DNA of 15,240 bases, from the NCBI GenBank assembly GCA_021817185.1, contig JAKAVU010000026.1, positions 1-15,240 on the forward strand. The letters run 5' to 3'. A program made the translations under genes and the position numbers. The notes under the pieces were generated by a model. That model was not told the origin of the DNA and searched no databases. It saw only the letters and a list, made by a program, of their open reading frames with translations. This document shows, piece by piece, positions 6,727-13,448 of the stretch (position 1 is its first letter; each line of letters starts with the position of its first letter). This stretch comes from a bacterium (GTDB taxonomy: Bacteria > Chloroflexota > Dormibacteria > UBA8260 > Bog-877).

Positions 6727-7554
6727 TTGGCCCGTTGTGAGCCGGGGCTCCGATGGTGGGACATGGGTTTGGCTGGCCGGGTAGTGAGTTCCGTAGCAGC
6801 TTCCCCACGCCCACTTTTCTCGGCCATGCAGCAGCGCCCCGTGATCGTTCGCCCGGAGTCGAGCCGTGCCTTCACGGACCAGCTGCTTCTGGAGCTGGCT
6901 CAGAGCCGGTGGTCGGCGGGAGGCTGGGCCCGGTTCCTCGGGCGCAGCCTGGTGCGCTCGGGAGAGCAGGCGGTCCGGCACCCCCGCGCATCCCTGGAGC
7001 TCGGCGGCCTGGCGGTCGGATTGGGGTTGGCCGGCCACCGCCGGGCGGCTCTGCTCACCTGGCTCATGGGGATCACCCACCTCGGCCTGCTGGGCGAGCA
7101 GGACCTCTTCCTGGGATGGGCCAACCGCCTCAGCCTGCTGCGGGCGAACCTGCCCGCGCTCCTGCCCCATAGCCGGCTGGCCGCCCCGCTGGCTCTGGCC
7201 ACCGACTACCTGGACGGCCAGGTCGCCCGGCGCAGCCGGGTGACGGCGTTCGGCGCCTACGCCGACGGCCTTTCCGACAGCGTGTTCTGGAGCTGGTTCC
7301 TCTTCCACCATGAGCCGTCCCGATGGCTGCGGGCTTTGGCTCTCGGCCTCTGGACGCTGCCCGCCGCCGTGATCACGGTCGCCTACTTCAAGCGGGGCCG
7401 GACCCTGGACTACCCCCGGCCCCAGTGGTTCCGGCAGCTCTCGGTGGGCTGCCAGCTCCTGGTGGCGGCGCGGGCGCTGCGCCGCCCCCAGCGCGGTCCC
7501 CGATTGAGTTCATCACCACGAGTATCGGCTGCAACCAGCATGGGAGTGATATGA
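6727..7554 (+). CDS. CDP-alcohol phosphatidyltransferase-like membrane protein
   Basis: A 275-aa integral membrane protein of the CDP-alcohol phosphatidyltransferase family, which swaps CMP on a CDP-lipid for an alcohol headgroup. The family signature spans 160-184: DYLDGQVAR then GAYADGLSD, giving the four metal-binding Asp (160, 163, 180, 184). The spacing between AR and G is 7 residues where 8 or more is usual. The preceding ANRLSLLRANLPALLP (about 132-147) matches the family's NxLTxxR entry segment. Several hydrophobic helices surround it (93-120, 186-220). The N-terminal 50 or so residues are extra. Start TTG 6727 has GAGGT 6 bases upstream; ATG 6763, in frame, is an alternative. The stop overlaps the radical SAM start by 4 bp, implying coupled lipid-related function. 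Confidence 0.87.
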   Translation: MARCEPGLRWWDMGLAGRVVSSVAASPRPLFSAMQQRPVIVRPESSRAFTDQLLLELAQSRWSAGGWARFLGRSLVRSGEQAVRHPRASLELGGLAVGLGLAGHRRAALLTWLMGITHLGLLGEQDLFLGWANRLSLLRANLPALLPHSRLAAPLALATDYLDGQVARRSRVTAFGAYADGLSDSVFWSWFLFHHEPSRWLRALALGLWTLPAAVITVAYFKRGRTLDYPRPQWFRQLSVGCQLLVAARALRRPQRGPRLSSSPRVSAATSMGVI

Positions 7555-9119
7555 CCGAGATCCTCGCCGCCACCAGCACCAGTCGGGTCAAGCAGGACGC
7601 CGACTACATCTTCTACGAGCTGACCCGGAGCATCTGCCCGCAGTGCCGGCGGGTGATCGACGCCAAGATCCTGCTCCGGGACGACAAGGTCTACATGCGC
7701 AAGCGCTGCCCCGACCACGGGGAGGTGGAGGCGTTGATCTACGCCGATGCCAGGGCCTACGCCCGCAACGCCGCCTACAACAAGCCGGGCACCATCCCGC
7801 TGCAGCACAACCATGAGATCGAGCGGGGCTGTCCCTACGACTGCGGGCTCTGCCCGGACCACCAGCAGCACACCTGCCTGGGGATCATCGAGGTCAACTC
7901 GGCCTGCAACATGGACTGTCCGCTCTGCTTCGCCAACGCCGGACCGGGGTTCAACCTGACCCTGGAGGAGGTGGAGGAGATCCTGGACAACCTGGTGCGG
8001 ACCGAGGGCAGGCCGGAGGTGGTTCAGTTCTCCGGGGGTGAGCCCAGCATCCATCCCCAGATCGTGGAGATGCTGCGGGCCGCCAAGGCGCGCGACATCC
8101 GCCACGTGATGCTCAACACCAACGGCAAGAGGATCGCTCGGGACGACCAGTTCGTGGCCGATTTGGCCGAGCTCAAGATCTCCATCTACTTTCAGTTCGA
8201 CGGCTTCGAGGAGCACACCTACGAGGTGATCCGGGGTGAGCCGAAGATTCTGGAGGAGAAGCTGCGGGCGCTCGACCGCCTGGCCGAGGCGGGGCTGGGG
8301 GTGGTGCTGGTGCCGGCCGTGGAGAAGGGGGTCAACGACCACGAGGTGGGGGAGATCATCAAGTTCGCCCTCAAGCACAAGGCGGTTCGGGGGATCAACT
8401 TCCAGCCCGCCTTCCACGCCGGCCGGCACGGAGAGCACGACCCCAAGGAGCGGATGACCATCCCCGATGTCCTGCGGGGGGTGGAGGAGCAGACCGCGGG
8501 CCTGTTCAAGGTCAGCGACTTCGTACCGGTGCCATGCTGCTTTCCCACCTGCAACTCGGTCACCTATGCCTTCGTGGAGGGGGATATCGTCACCCCCCTG
8601 ACCCGGCTGCTGAACGTCGAGGACTACCTCGACTACCTGACCAACCGGGCGCTCCCCGAGCTGGATGTGGAGATCAAGCAGGCGTTGGAGGGGCTCTGGT
8701 CCTCGTCGGCGGTGCCCGGAGGTGACAAGGCGGCGGCCGAGTTCGCGCTCTCCTGTGAGTCCTGTGGGCTGGCGGGGATGGATCTGGGCGAGATCGGTCA
8801 GAAGATGTTCATGGTGATGCTGCAGGATTTCATGGATCCCTGGACCTTCAACCAGAAGAACCTGATGAAGTGCTGCAAGGAGTTCCTCCTGCCCGATGGC
8901 CATCAGATCCCCTTCTGCTCCTACAACACAGTCGGCTACCGGGAGCAGGCGCGGGCCCAGCTGACCGCCCGTCAGCGGGGGCGCCAGCGCGCCAAGCGGG
9001 AGAAGCGTCCGTTCGTGCCCGAGCCGATAACCTTCAAGTTCGACCTGCCTGCTGCCACCGCCGAGGCGCGGGTCGCGCCGCTGCCGATGGCGGCCCCGAG
9101 CGAGGAGGTGACGGCGTGA
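7551..9119 (+). CDS. Cys-rich radical SAM enzyme, MJ0619/Tes (tetraether lipid synthase)-like family, COG1964
   Basis: A 522-aa iron-sulfur enzyme. The radical SAM cluster motif is C119-x3-C123-x2-C126 (SACNMDCPLC), followed by the SAM-binding SGGEP at 161-165. An N-terminal zinc- or iron-like site is suggested by C29, C32, C53 and H56. A second Cys group, GCPYDCGLCPDHQQHTC, gives C94, C98, C101 and C109. The C-terminal part has C329, C330, C334, C402, C405, C441, C442 and C456 (KCCKEFLLPDGHQIPFCSYN). This layout and wording match the archaeal MJ0619 family, shown to couple lipid tails into tetraethers (Tes), with bacterial relatives implicated in membrane-spanning lipids. The substrate here is unknown. 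ATG 7551 has GGGAG upstream and overlaps the previous stop (ATGA); the end overlaps the methyltransferase start. A charged, Pro/Ala-rich tail follows residue 480. Confidence 0.93.
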   Translation: MTEILAATSTSRVKQDADYIFYELTRSICPQCRRVIDAKILLRDDKVYMRKRCPDHGEVEALIYADARAYARNAAYNKPGTIPLQHNHEIERGCPYDCGLCPDHQQHTCLGIIEVNSACNMDCPLCFANAGPGFNLTLEEVEEILDNLVRTEGRPEVVQFSGGEPSIHPQIVEMLRAAKARDIRHVMLNTNGKRIARDDQFVADLAELKISIYFQFDGFEEHTYEVIRGEPKILEEKLRALDRLAEAGLGVVLVPAVEKGVNDHEVGEIIKFALKHKAVRGINFQPAFHAGRHGEHDPKERMTIPDVLRGVEEQTAGLFKVSDFVPVPCCFPTCNSVTYAFVEGDIVTPLTRLLNVEDYLDYLTNRALPELDVEIKQALEGLWSSSAVPGGDKAAAEFALSCESCGLAGMDLGEIGQKMFMVMLQDFMDPWTFNQKNLMKCCKEFLLPDGHQIPFCSYNTVGYREQARAQLTARQRGRQRAKREKRPFVPEPITFKFDLPAATAEARVAPLPMAAPSEEVTA

Positions 9120-9916
9120 GTCAGGTTCCCGTCTCGCCGCAGGAGGTCAAGAGCTGCTGCGTCGACCTCTACTCCAATGACCTCGCCAAGCTGCTGGTTG
9201 GAGAGAGCTTCCACCCCGGCGGGGTGGAGCTCACCGAACGGCTGGGCCGGCTGCTGGAGCTCGGACCGCAGCACCGGGTGCTGGACGTGGCGGCCGGGCT
9301 GGGGACGTCCGCCATCCATCTGGCCCAGCGGTTCTCCTGCCGGGTCATCGGGGTCGACCTCAGCTCGGCCAACGTGGAGCGGGCGACCGCCGCCGCGGAG
9401 GCCGCTGGGGTCGCCCACCTGGTCTCGTTTGAGATCGGGGACGCCGAGGGTCTGCCCTTCCCGCCGGCCAGCTTCGACGCGGTCGTCTGCGAGTGCGCCT
9501 TCTGCACCTTTCCGGACAAGCCCACCGCAGCCCTGGAGATGACCAGGGTGCTGCGCCAGGGCGGCATGGTGGGGATCAGCGACCTCACCCGCAACGGCGA
9601 CCTGCCGCCCGAGCTCCAGGGGATTTTGGCCTGGGTCGCCTGCGTCGGTGACGCCGGGCCGGTCGACACCTACCGCACGCACCTCACCCAGGCCGGGCTG
9701 CGCTCGGTGGTGGTCGAGAACCACGACCAGGCGCTGGTGGAGATGGTGGAGGGGATCCGCCTCAAGCTGATGGCGGCCTCGCTGATGGTCGCCCTCAAGA
9801 AGGTCGAGTGGCCCGGCGGGGACTGGAAGACCGCGCGGGACATGGCCGCCAGTGCGCTGCGGGAGGTGCGCCAGGGTCATCTCGGCTACTCCATCCTGAC
9901 GGCGGCCAAGCCCTGA
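9116..9916 (+). CDS. Class I SAM-dependent methyltransferase, Cys-rich
   Basis: A 266-aa Rossmann-fold methyltransferase (Methyltransf_11-like). Motif I is RVLDVAAGLGTSA (about 54-66), the acidic residue after strand 2 is in VIGVDLSS (about 78-84), and the post-motif DAEGLPFPPASFDAVVCECA covers about 109-128. Cysteines are concentrated at 14-15 (SCC) and 125, 127, 130 (CECAFC), so a metal- or thiol-binding role is possible; arsenite methyltransferases are distantly similar in being Cys-dependent. The GTG start overlaps the radical SAM stop by 4 bp (GTGA), with GGAGG (9103-9107) ahead. It is the partner gene of the radical SAM enzyme, so it probably methylates the same product or a precursor (inference). 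Its last 25 codons recur, inverted, at the right edge of the window. Confidence 0.92.
   Translation: MSQVPVSPQEVKSCCVDLYSNDLAKLLVGESFHPGGVELTERLGRLLELGPQHRVLDVAAGLGTSAIHLAQRFSCRVIGVDLSSANVERATAAAEAAGVAHLVSFEIGDAEGLPFPPASFDAVVCECAFCTFPDKPTAALEMTRVLRQGGMVGISDLTRNGDLPPELQGILAWVACVGDAGPVDTYRTHLTQAGLRSVVVENHDQALVEMVEGIRLKLMAASLMVALKKVEWPGGDWKTARDMAASALREVRQGHLGYSILTAAKP
9838..9876. repeat. 39-bp perfect inverted repeat with 15202-15240
   Basis: These 39 bases near the 3' end of the methyltransferase gene are identical to the reverse complement of 15202-15240 at the window end. The match continues with 86% identity to the stop codons. It marks a duplicated gene in opposite orientation, and the repeat probably extends beyond the window. 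Confidence 0.9.
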
Positions 9917-9920
9917 GTAG

Positions 9921-9982
9921 CCAGCTGGTCCGTGGCCGGGGCGCGCGGGGCCCGCACGCTGATGCGATGGCGGACCGGCTGG
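9921..9982 (+). other. Long-armed inverted repeat between methyltransferase and FAD oxidoreductase genes
   Basis: CCAGCTGGTCCG (9921-9932) pairs with CGGACCGGCTGG (9971-9982): 12-bp arms with a single G-U wobble in RNA and a 38-base GC-rich loop that can fold further (GCGGGGCCCGC within). It fills most of the only real gap in the operon and could be an attenuator, a processing site or a weak terminator. Confidence 0.5.
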
Positions 9983-10010
9983 CCGATCGCAACCTGCGCT
10001 TGGGCTTGAG

Positions 10011-11552
10011 ATGACCCGGGTGGTGGTCGTGGGAGCCGGGCACAACGGCCTGGTAGCCGCCTGCTACCTCGCCCGTGCCGGCCTTGAGGTGACCGTCCTG
10101 GAGGCCCAGGGCACCCCGGGCGGCGGTTGCTGCACCGAGGAGCTGGTGCCCGGCTACCGCTTCGACCTCCATGCGGTCGCCCACAACCTGATCAATATGA
10201 CCACGATCCCGGAGGATCTCGAGCTCAGTGCGGTGGGGCTCGAGTATCTGGAGATGGACCCCTTCGCCGTGGGCATCTTTGCGGACGGGCGCCGGGTGCG
10301 CTTCCATCGCTCCTTGGAACAGACCCTGGAGTCGATCGCGGAGGTGAGCCCCGGCGACGTCGAGCCCTACCGCCGGTTCATCGCCGCCGGGGACATGGTG
10401 ATGCGCGGGGTGCTGCCCTCGATTCGAGGCGAGCGCTCGGGCAGGACGCTTCCCCGGGTTTTGGGGGGAGCGCTCCAACTGGGCTCCTCGGGGCGCAAGG
10501 AGCTGGTGCGGGATGTGGCGGGCGGTTACGGTGCCCTGCTGCGGAGGCGGCTGTTCTCGGATCTCACCAGGGGACCCCTGGCGGCCTTCGCGGCCCACGG
10601 TTCCGTCGGTCCGAGCATCCCCGGGGGAGCGCTGTTCGGCTTCTGGCAGTCGGCCTACCACCACTTCGGGCAGTGGCACCCCCGCGGCGGCTCCCAGGGG
10701 TTGGTGAGCGCGCTGACCACCAGGCTCGAGCGCCTCGGCGGGGAGGTGCGGTGCGCCGCGGAGGTGACCATGATCCGGACCAACCGGGACCGGGTGGAGG
10801 CGGTGGAGCTGACCTCCGGCGAACGGCTTGCGGCCGATCTGGTGGTCACGGCGATCGACCCCAGGACCGCCCTGCTGCAGCTGCTCGCCCCTCCTCTCGA
10901 CGGCAGGCCCGCCGCCGATCTCGCGGCGACCAGGAGCGGCAACGTGGTCCAGGGGGTGATCCATCTGGCGACCGAGGCGCTGCCCGCCTACCCCGGCTCC
11001 CGGCCAGGGGATTGGAACGGACTGCAGAGCCTGGTCGACGACCTGGGCAGCCTGGAGCGAGCCTGGGTCAGAGCCGAGGACGAGGAGCTGCCGGACCCCC
11101 TGCCGCTCTACTGCTTCACCACCTCGGCGATCGACTCGTCGCTGGCGCCGCCAGAGAACCACACCATCTACCTGGCCTGCCCAGCCACCCCATTTCGAGT
11201 TCGCGGAGGCTGGGACGCCCGCCGCGAGGAGTTCGTCGAGCGGGCCCTCACGGAGCTGGAGGCGCGCGCGCCGGGGCTGCGGGCCAGCATCAAGGGCATC
11301 GCCTTCAGGACCCCTGAGGAGATGTCGCTGGGCGGCCTCTGGCCGGGAGCGCACCCGATGCAGCTGGATCTCAGCCTGGACCAGCTGGGGGCGATGCGCC
11401 CCACCCCCCAGCTCGCCTCGCACCGCACCGGAGTCGGCGGGCTCTACATCTGCGGCGCCGGGACCAGCCCCAGTGGCGGCATTCTGGGCACCTCCGGCCG
11501 GCTCGCCGCCCGGGCGCTGCTGCGCGACCTCCGCCGGGAGCGTCGGCCCTGA
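10011..11552 (+). CDS. FAD/NAD(P)-dependent oxidoreductase, CrtI/PYROXD2-like (phytoene desaturase superfamily)
   Basis: A 513-aa flavoprotein. The N terminus is a dinucleotide-binding fold, VVVVGAGHNGLVAACYLA (GxGxxG at 8-13), with Glu31 ending the second strand, followed by GGGCCTEEL. The C-terminal flavin motif is GLYICGAGTSPSGGILGTSG (about 474-493). Length and pattern fit the PYROXD2/CrtI group, whose members desaturate, saturate or isomerise isoprenoid and other lipid chains. No phytoene synthase or other carotenoid gene is nearby, so the substrate need not be a carotenoid. It follows the methyltransferase after 94 bp on the same strand. The ATG has only a weak ribosome site. Plausible role: reducing or oxidising a lipid chain made by the upstream enzymes (inference). 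Confidence 0.9.
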   Translation: MTRVVVVGAGHNGLVAACYLARAGLEVTVLEAQGTPGGGCCTEELVPGYRFDLHAVAHNLINMTTIPEDLELSAVGLEYLEMDPFAVGIFADGRRVRFHRSLEQTLESIAEVSPGDVEPYRRFIAAGDMVMRGVLPSIRGERSGRTLPRVLGGALQLGSSGRKELVRDVAGGYGALLRRRLFSDLTRGPLAAFAAHGSVGPSIPGGALFGFWQSAYHHFGQWHPRGGSQGLVSALTTRLERLGGEVRCAAEVTMIRTNRDRVEAVELTSGERLAADLVVTAIDPRTALLQLLAPPLDGRPAADLAATRSGNVVQGVIHLATEALPAYPGSRPGDWNGLQSLVDDLGSLERAWVRAEDEELPDPLPLYCFTTSAIDSSLAPPENHTIYLACPATPFRVRGGWDARREEFVERALTELEARAPGLRASIKGIAFRTPEEMSLGGLWPGAHPMQLDLSLDQLGAMRPTPQLASHRTGVGGLYICGAGTSPSGGILGTSGRLAARALLRDLRRERRP

Positions 11553-11556
11553 GCCG

Positions 11557-11581
11557 GGCGGCGGTCCGGGTCGGCGCCGCC
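11557..11581 (+). terminator. GC-rich hairpin just after the FAD oxidoreductase gene, possible operon terminator
   Basis: GGCGGCG (11557-11563), 11-base loop, CGCCGCC (11575-11581): a perfect 7-bp stem 4 bases after the stop codon. There is no T-run, which is common in high-GC bacteria but lowers certainty. Confidence 0.4.
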
Positions 11582-11697
11582 GAGGATGCCTTCGCTGGAA
11601 GGGGTCGGCTGCGCGTAGCATCGGAGGTGCGGGCGCTTGAGTTCAGCGCCCCCGTCCGGTCCTGCCCGTCCGCCGTCCCAGGAGGTGCCTCAAGCTC

Positions 11698-12333
11698 GTG
11701 ACCACTCCAGCGACCAGCTTTCAGATCGGTGCCGAGGTCCAATGCACCGACGGCGTGTGCGGCGACCTGATCCGGGTGGTGATGGACCCGGTGAAGCGTC
11801 AGGTGACCCACCTTTCGGTGGAGCCCAAGGGCAGGGCGGGCCTCGCCAGGCTGGTGCCCGTGACCCTGGCCGAGGACGATGCGACAGGGCTCCGCCTGGC
11901 CTGTACCCTGGCTGAGTTCGATCGACTGCCGGAGGCCGAGGAGACCCAGTTTCTGCCCGGCGACGACGAGTCCGGATATCCCGCGGGACAGGTGCTGATG
12001 TGGCCGTACTACGGGCTCGGCATGGGCGGTGTCGGGGGCGTGGTCCCGGCTCCGATCACGTACGACAAGGTCCCCCTCGGTGAGGTCACGGTGAGGAAGG
12101 GGGAGCAGGTTGAGGCGACCGACGGGCCCATCGGCAGCGTCCGGGGGCTCGTGATCGACCCCGCCGACCACAAGGTGACCCATGTGCTGCTGGACGAAGG
12201 TCACCTGTGGGGACACAAACGGGTGGCGATTCCCATCTCCCAGGTGGTGAGTGCCCAGGACGGCATCAAAGTGAGCCTCTCCAAGGCGGAAGTCCAGGCG
12301 CTGCCGGAGGTGAACCTGGCCCAGGCTTCGTGA
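11698..12333 (+). CDS. Two-domain PRC-barrel protein
   Basis: A 211-aa soluble protein made of two PRC-barrel-like repeats. The first (about 8-80) reads FQIGAEVQCTDGVCGDLIRV then VTHLSVEP and RLVPVTLAE. The second (about 131-205) reads KGEQVEATDGPIGSVRGLVI then KVTHVLLDEG and VAIPISQV. A Gly/Pro/Tyr-rich linker (about 95-125) joins them. PRC barrels are known in RNA processing (RimM), photosynthetic reaction centres and general stress proteins; no specific role can be assigned. The GTG start has AGGAGG (11680-11685) about 12 bases upstream, somewhat far. The 145-bp gap before it suggests its own promoter. It converges on the DinB-like gene with 29 bp between stops. Confidence 0.88.
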   Translation: MTTPATSFQIGAEVQCTDGVCGDLIRVVMDPVKRQVTHLSVEPKGRAGLARLVPVTLAEDDATGLRLACTLAEFDRLPEAEETQFLPGDDESGYPAGQVLMWPYYGLGMGGVGGVVPAPITYDKVPLGEVTVRKGEQVEATDGPIGSVRGLVIDPADHKVTHVLLDEGHLWGHKRVAIPISQVVSAQDGIKVSLSKAEVQALPEVNLAQAS

Positions 12334-12337
12334 TCGG

Positions 12338-12362
12338 GGCGGTGGGCTTCGCCACCACCGCC
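12338..12362. terminator. Shared hairpin between convergent genes, probable bidirectional terminator
   Basis: GGCGGTGG (12338-12345), 9-base loop, CCACCGCC (12355-12362): a perfect 8-bp stem lying exactly between the stops of the PRC-barrel gene and the DinB-like gene. The symmetric position favours a terminator used from both sides, though no T-runs are present. Confidence 0.55.
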
Positions 12363-13118
12363 TCAGCCCCGGTGGCCCTCGAGGATGGCCAGATCGCGAT
12401 TGGCGTAGGTGCTGTGCAGCCAGTACTCGTCGAGAATGACGTGCAAGCAGTGGAGCATGGACTCCGGATGGTCGGGATGGCCGGGCGCGGCCGGGGGCGT
12501 GAGCAGGCGCTCCAGTTCGGCGGCGGTGACCGACGCGATGGTCTCCTGCACGGAGTCCGCCCGTCCGCGCCAGACCGGGAGCACCTGGTCGAACGATGGG
12601 GCAGCGTCAGGATCGATGCCGAGTTCGCGCGGGTCGGTCAACCAGGAGCCGGCCACTCCCCAGGGATGGTAGGGCCGCTCCAGCTGCAGGACCATCCGCC
12701 CCAGCCAGCAGTCGGTGGCCAGGATCAGGTGACGCAGGGTTTCCAGGAAACTCCACTCCTGGTCCACCCGTTCGCGGAGTCGCGCCTCCGGCAGCAGCCG
12801 GGCCCGGGCGATGGTCTGGCGCCATACCTCCTCCAGCATCGTCCAAGCGTCAGCCAGCCCTGCCGGGTCGGTGGCTCTGAGCTTCACCCGCTGCGGGAAC
12901 CGGCGGTCCAGTTCGGCGCTCACCAAGGGGCCGACCTCGACCCCATTGACGCGCATGCCCTCGATATAGCCGGAGATGTCGGCGTTGACCAGCCAGCCGT
13001 CGGTGATCGTGAGACGCTCGCAGTTTGGGCTGTGCAGGCGGGCTCCGGAAAAGTCGGCATCATCCAGGCGGATGCCCGAGAAGTCCCGGCGGTCGGTATC
13101 TGCGGCCCCGCTCTCCAT
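12363..13118 (-). CDS. DinB-like protein with N-terminal pentapeptide-like stretch
   Basis: A 251-aa protein. Residues 12-50 (DFSGI RLDDA DFSGA RLHSP and on) resemble a short pentapeptide-repeat coil. The rest (about 86-250) is a DinB/mycothiol-dependent-type four-helix bundle. Candidate metal ligands are His130 (ETLRHLILATDCWLG), His226 and His235 (LHVILDEYWLH). DinB-fold enzymes are metal-dependent and include thiol (mycothiol, bacillithiol) transferases, but most have no known substrate. The ATG at 13118 has only a weak ribosome site. It lies downstream of the flavin reductase on the same strand across 330 bp and may have its own promoter. The fold is well supported; the function is not known. 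Confidence 0.85.
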   Translation of the reverse strand: MESGAADTDRRDFSGIRLDDADFSGARLHSPNCERLTITDGWLVNADISGYIEGMRVNGVEVGPLVSAELDRRFPQRVKLRATDPAGLADAWTMLEEVWRQTIARARLLPEARLRERVDQEWSFLETLRHLILATDCWLGRMVLQLERPYHPWGVAGSWLTDPRELGIDPDAAPSFDQVLPVWRGRADSVQETIASVTAAELERLLTPPAAPGHPDHPESMLHCLHVILDEYWLHSTYANRDLAILEGHRG

Positions 13119-13448
13119 GCCGACATTCTTTCAGGGGACGGTCTCAGATACAAGGATTCGGCCCGTCCGCGCGGGGCGCCGTTCGAAACAGGTTGGAACG
13201 GTGGTGGCCCGACCGAGGTAGGGCGCGCCAGAGCCAACGGCGCGGTCGTCCCAAGGCCGCTTCTCTCCGGGGCGTACGCTCAAGCCCCTTCGATCCGAGG
13301 GGACAGCGGGAGCGCCACTGGAGGCAGTTCATCACGCGGTCGGCCCAGCCCTGAGATGGTTGGTGAGGAGTGCCTGGTCGTCGCCTCGAAACTGCATCGA
13401 TGGGGCCCGGGAAAGGTGGAGGTCGCCGGGCAGCTATAGCCGGTCGCG
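13119..13448. other. Intergenic region between flavin reductase and DinB-like gene
   Basis: 330 bp without a supportable gene. It should hold the end of the flavin-reductase transcript and the promoter of the DinB-like gene. The clearest structure is the inverted repeat at 13179-13201. A 10-bp palindrome GCGCTAGCGC (13446-13455) spans the reductase stop codon. Confidence 0.5.
13179..13201 (-). promoter_or_regulatory. Inverted repeat upstream of the DinB-like gene, possible operator
   Basis: CCGTTC (13179-13184), 11 bases, GAACGG (13196-13201): perfect 6-bp arms, centred about 70 bases upstream of the DinB-like start. The spacing would suit a dimeric repressor site; it could instead be a weak terminator for the gene before. 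Confidence 0.32.

Noticed and set aside
7410..8903. Long minus-strand open frame (497 codons) opposite the radical SAM gene
   Set aside because: A shadow of high GC coding DNA; the translation is low-complexity His/Leu/Val/Gly-rich with no motif, while the plus strand carries a clear Cys-rich enzyme.
10011..11552. Carotenoid biosynthesis cluster
   Set aside because: The FAD enzyme belongs to the CrtI superfamily, but no phytoene synthase, GGPP synthase or cyclase gene is present; PYROXD2-like is the safer reading.
9795..11621. Long minus-strand open frame (608 codons) opposite the FAD oxidoreductase
   Set aside because: Arg/Pro/Gln-rich translation without domains; the plus-strand frame has complete FAD-binding motifs.
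11593..11621. TAGCAT as a -10 box for the PRC-barrel gene
   Set aside because: No convincing -35 at 16-19 bp; a match to TAnnnT alone is too weak.
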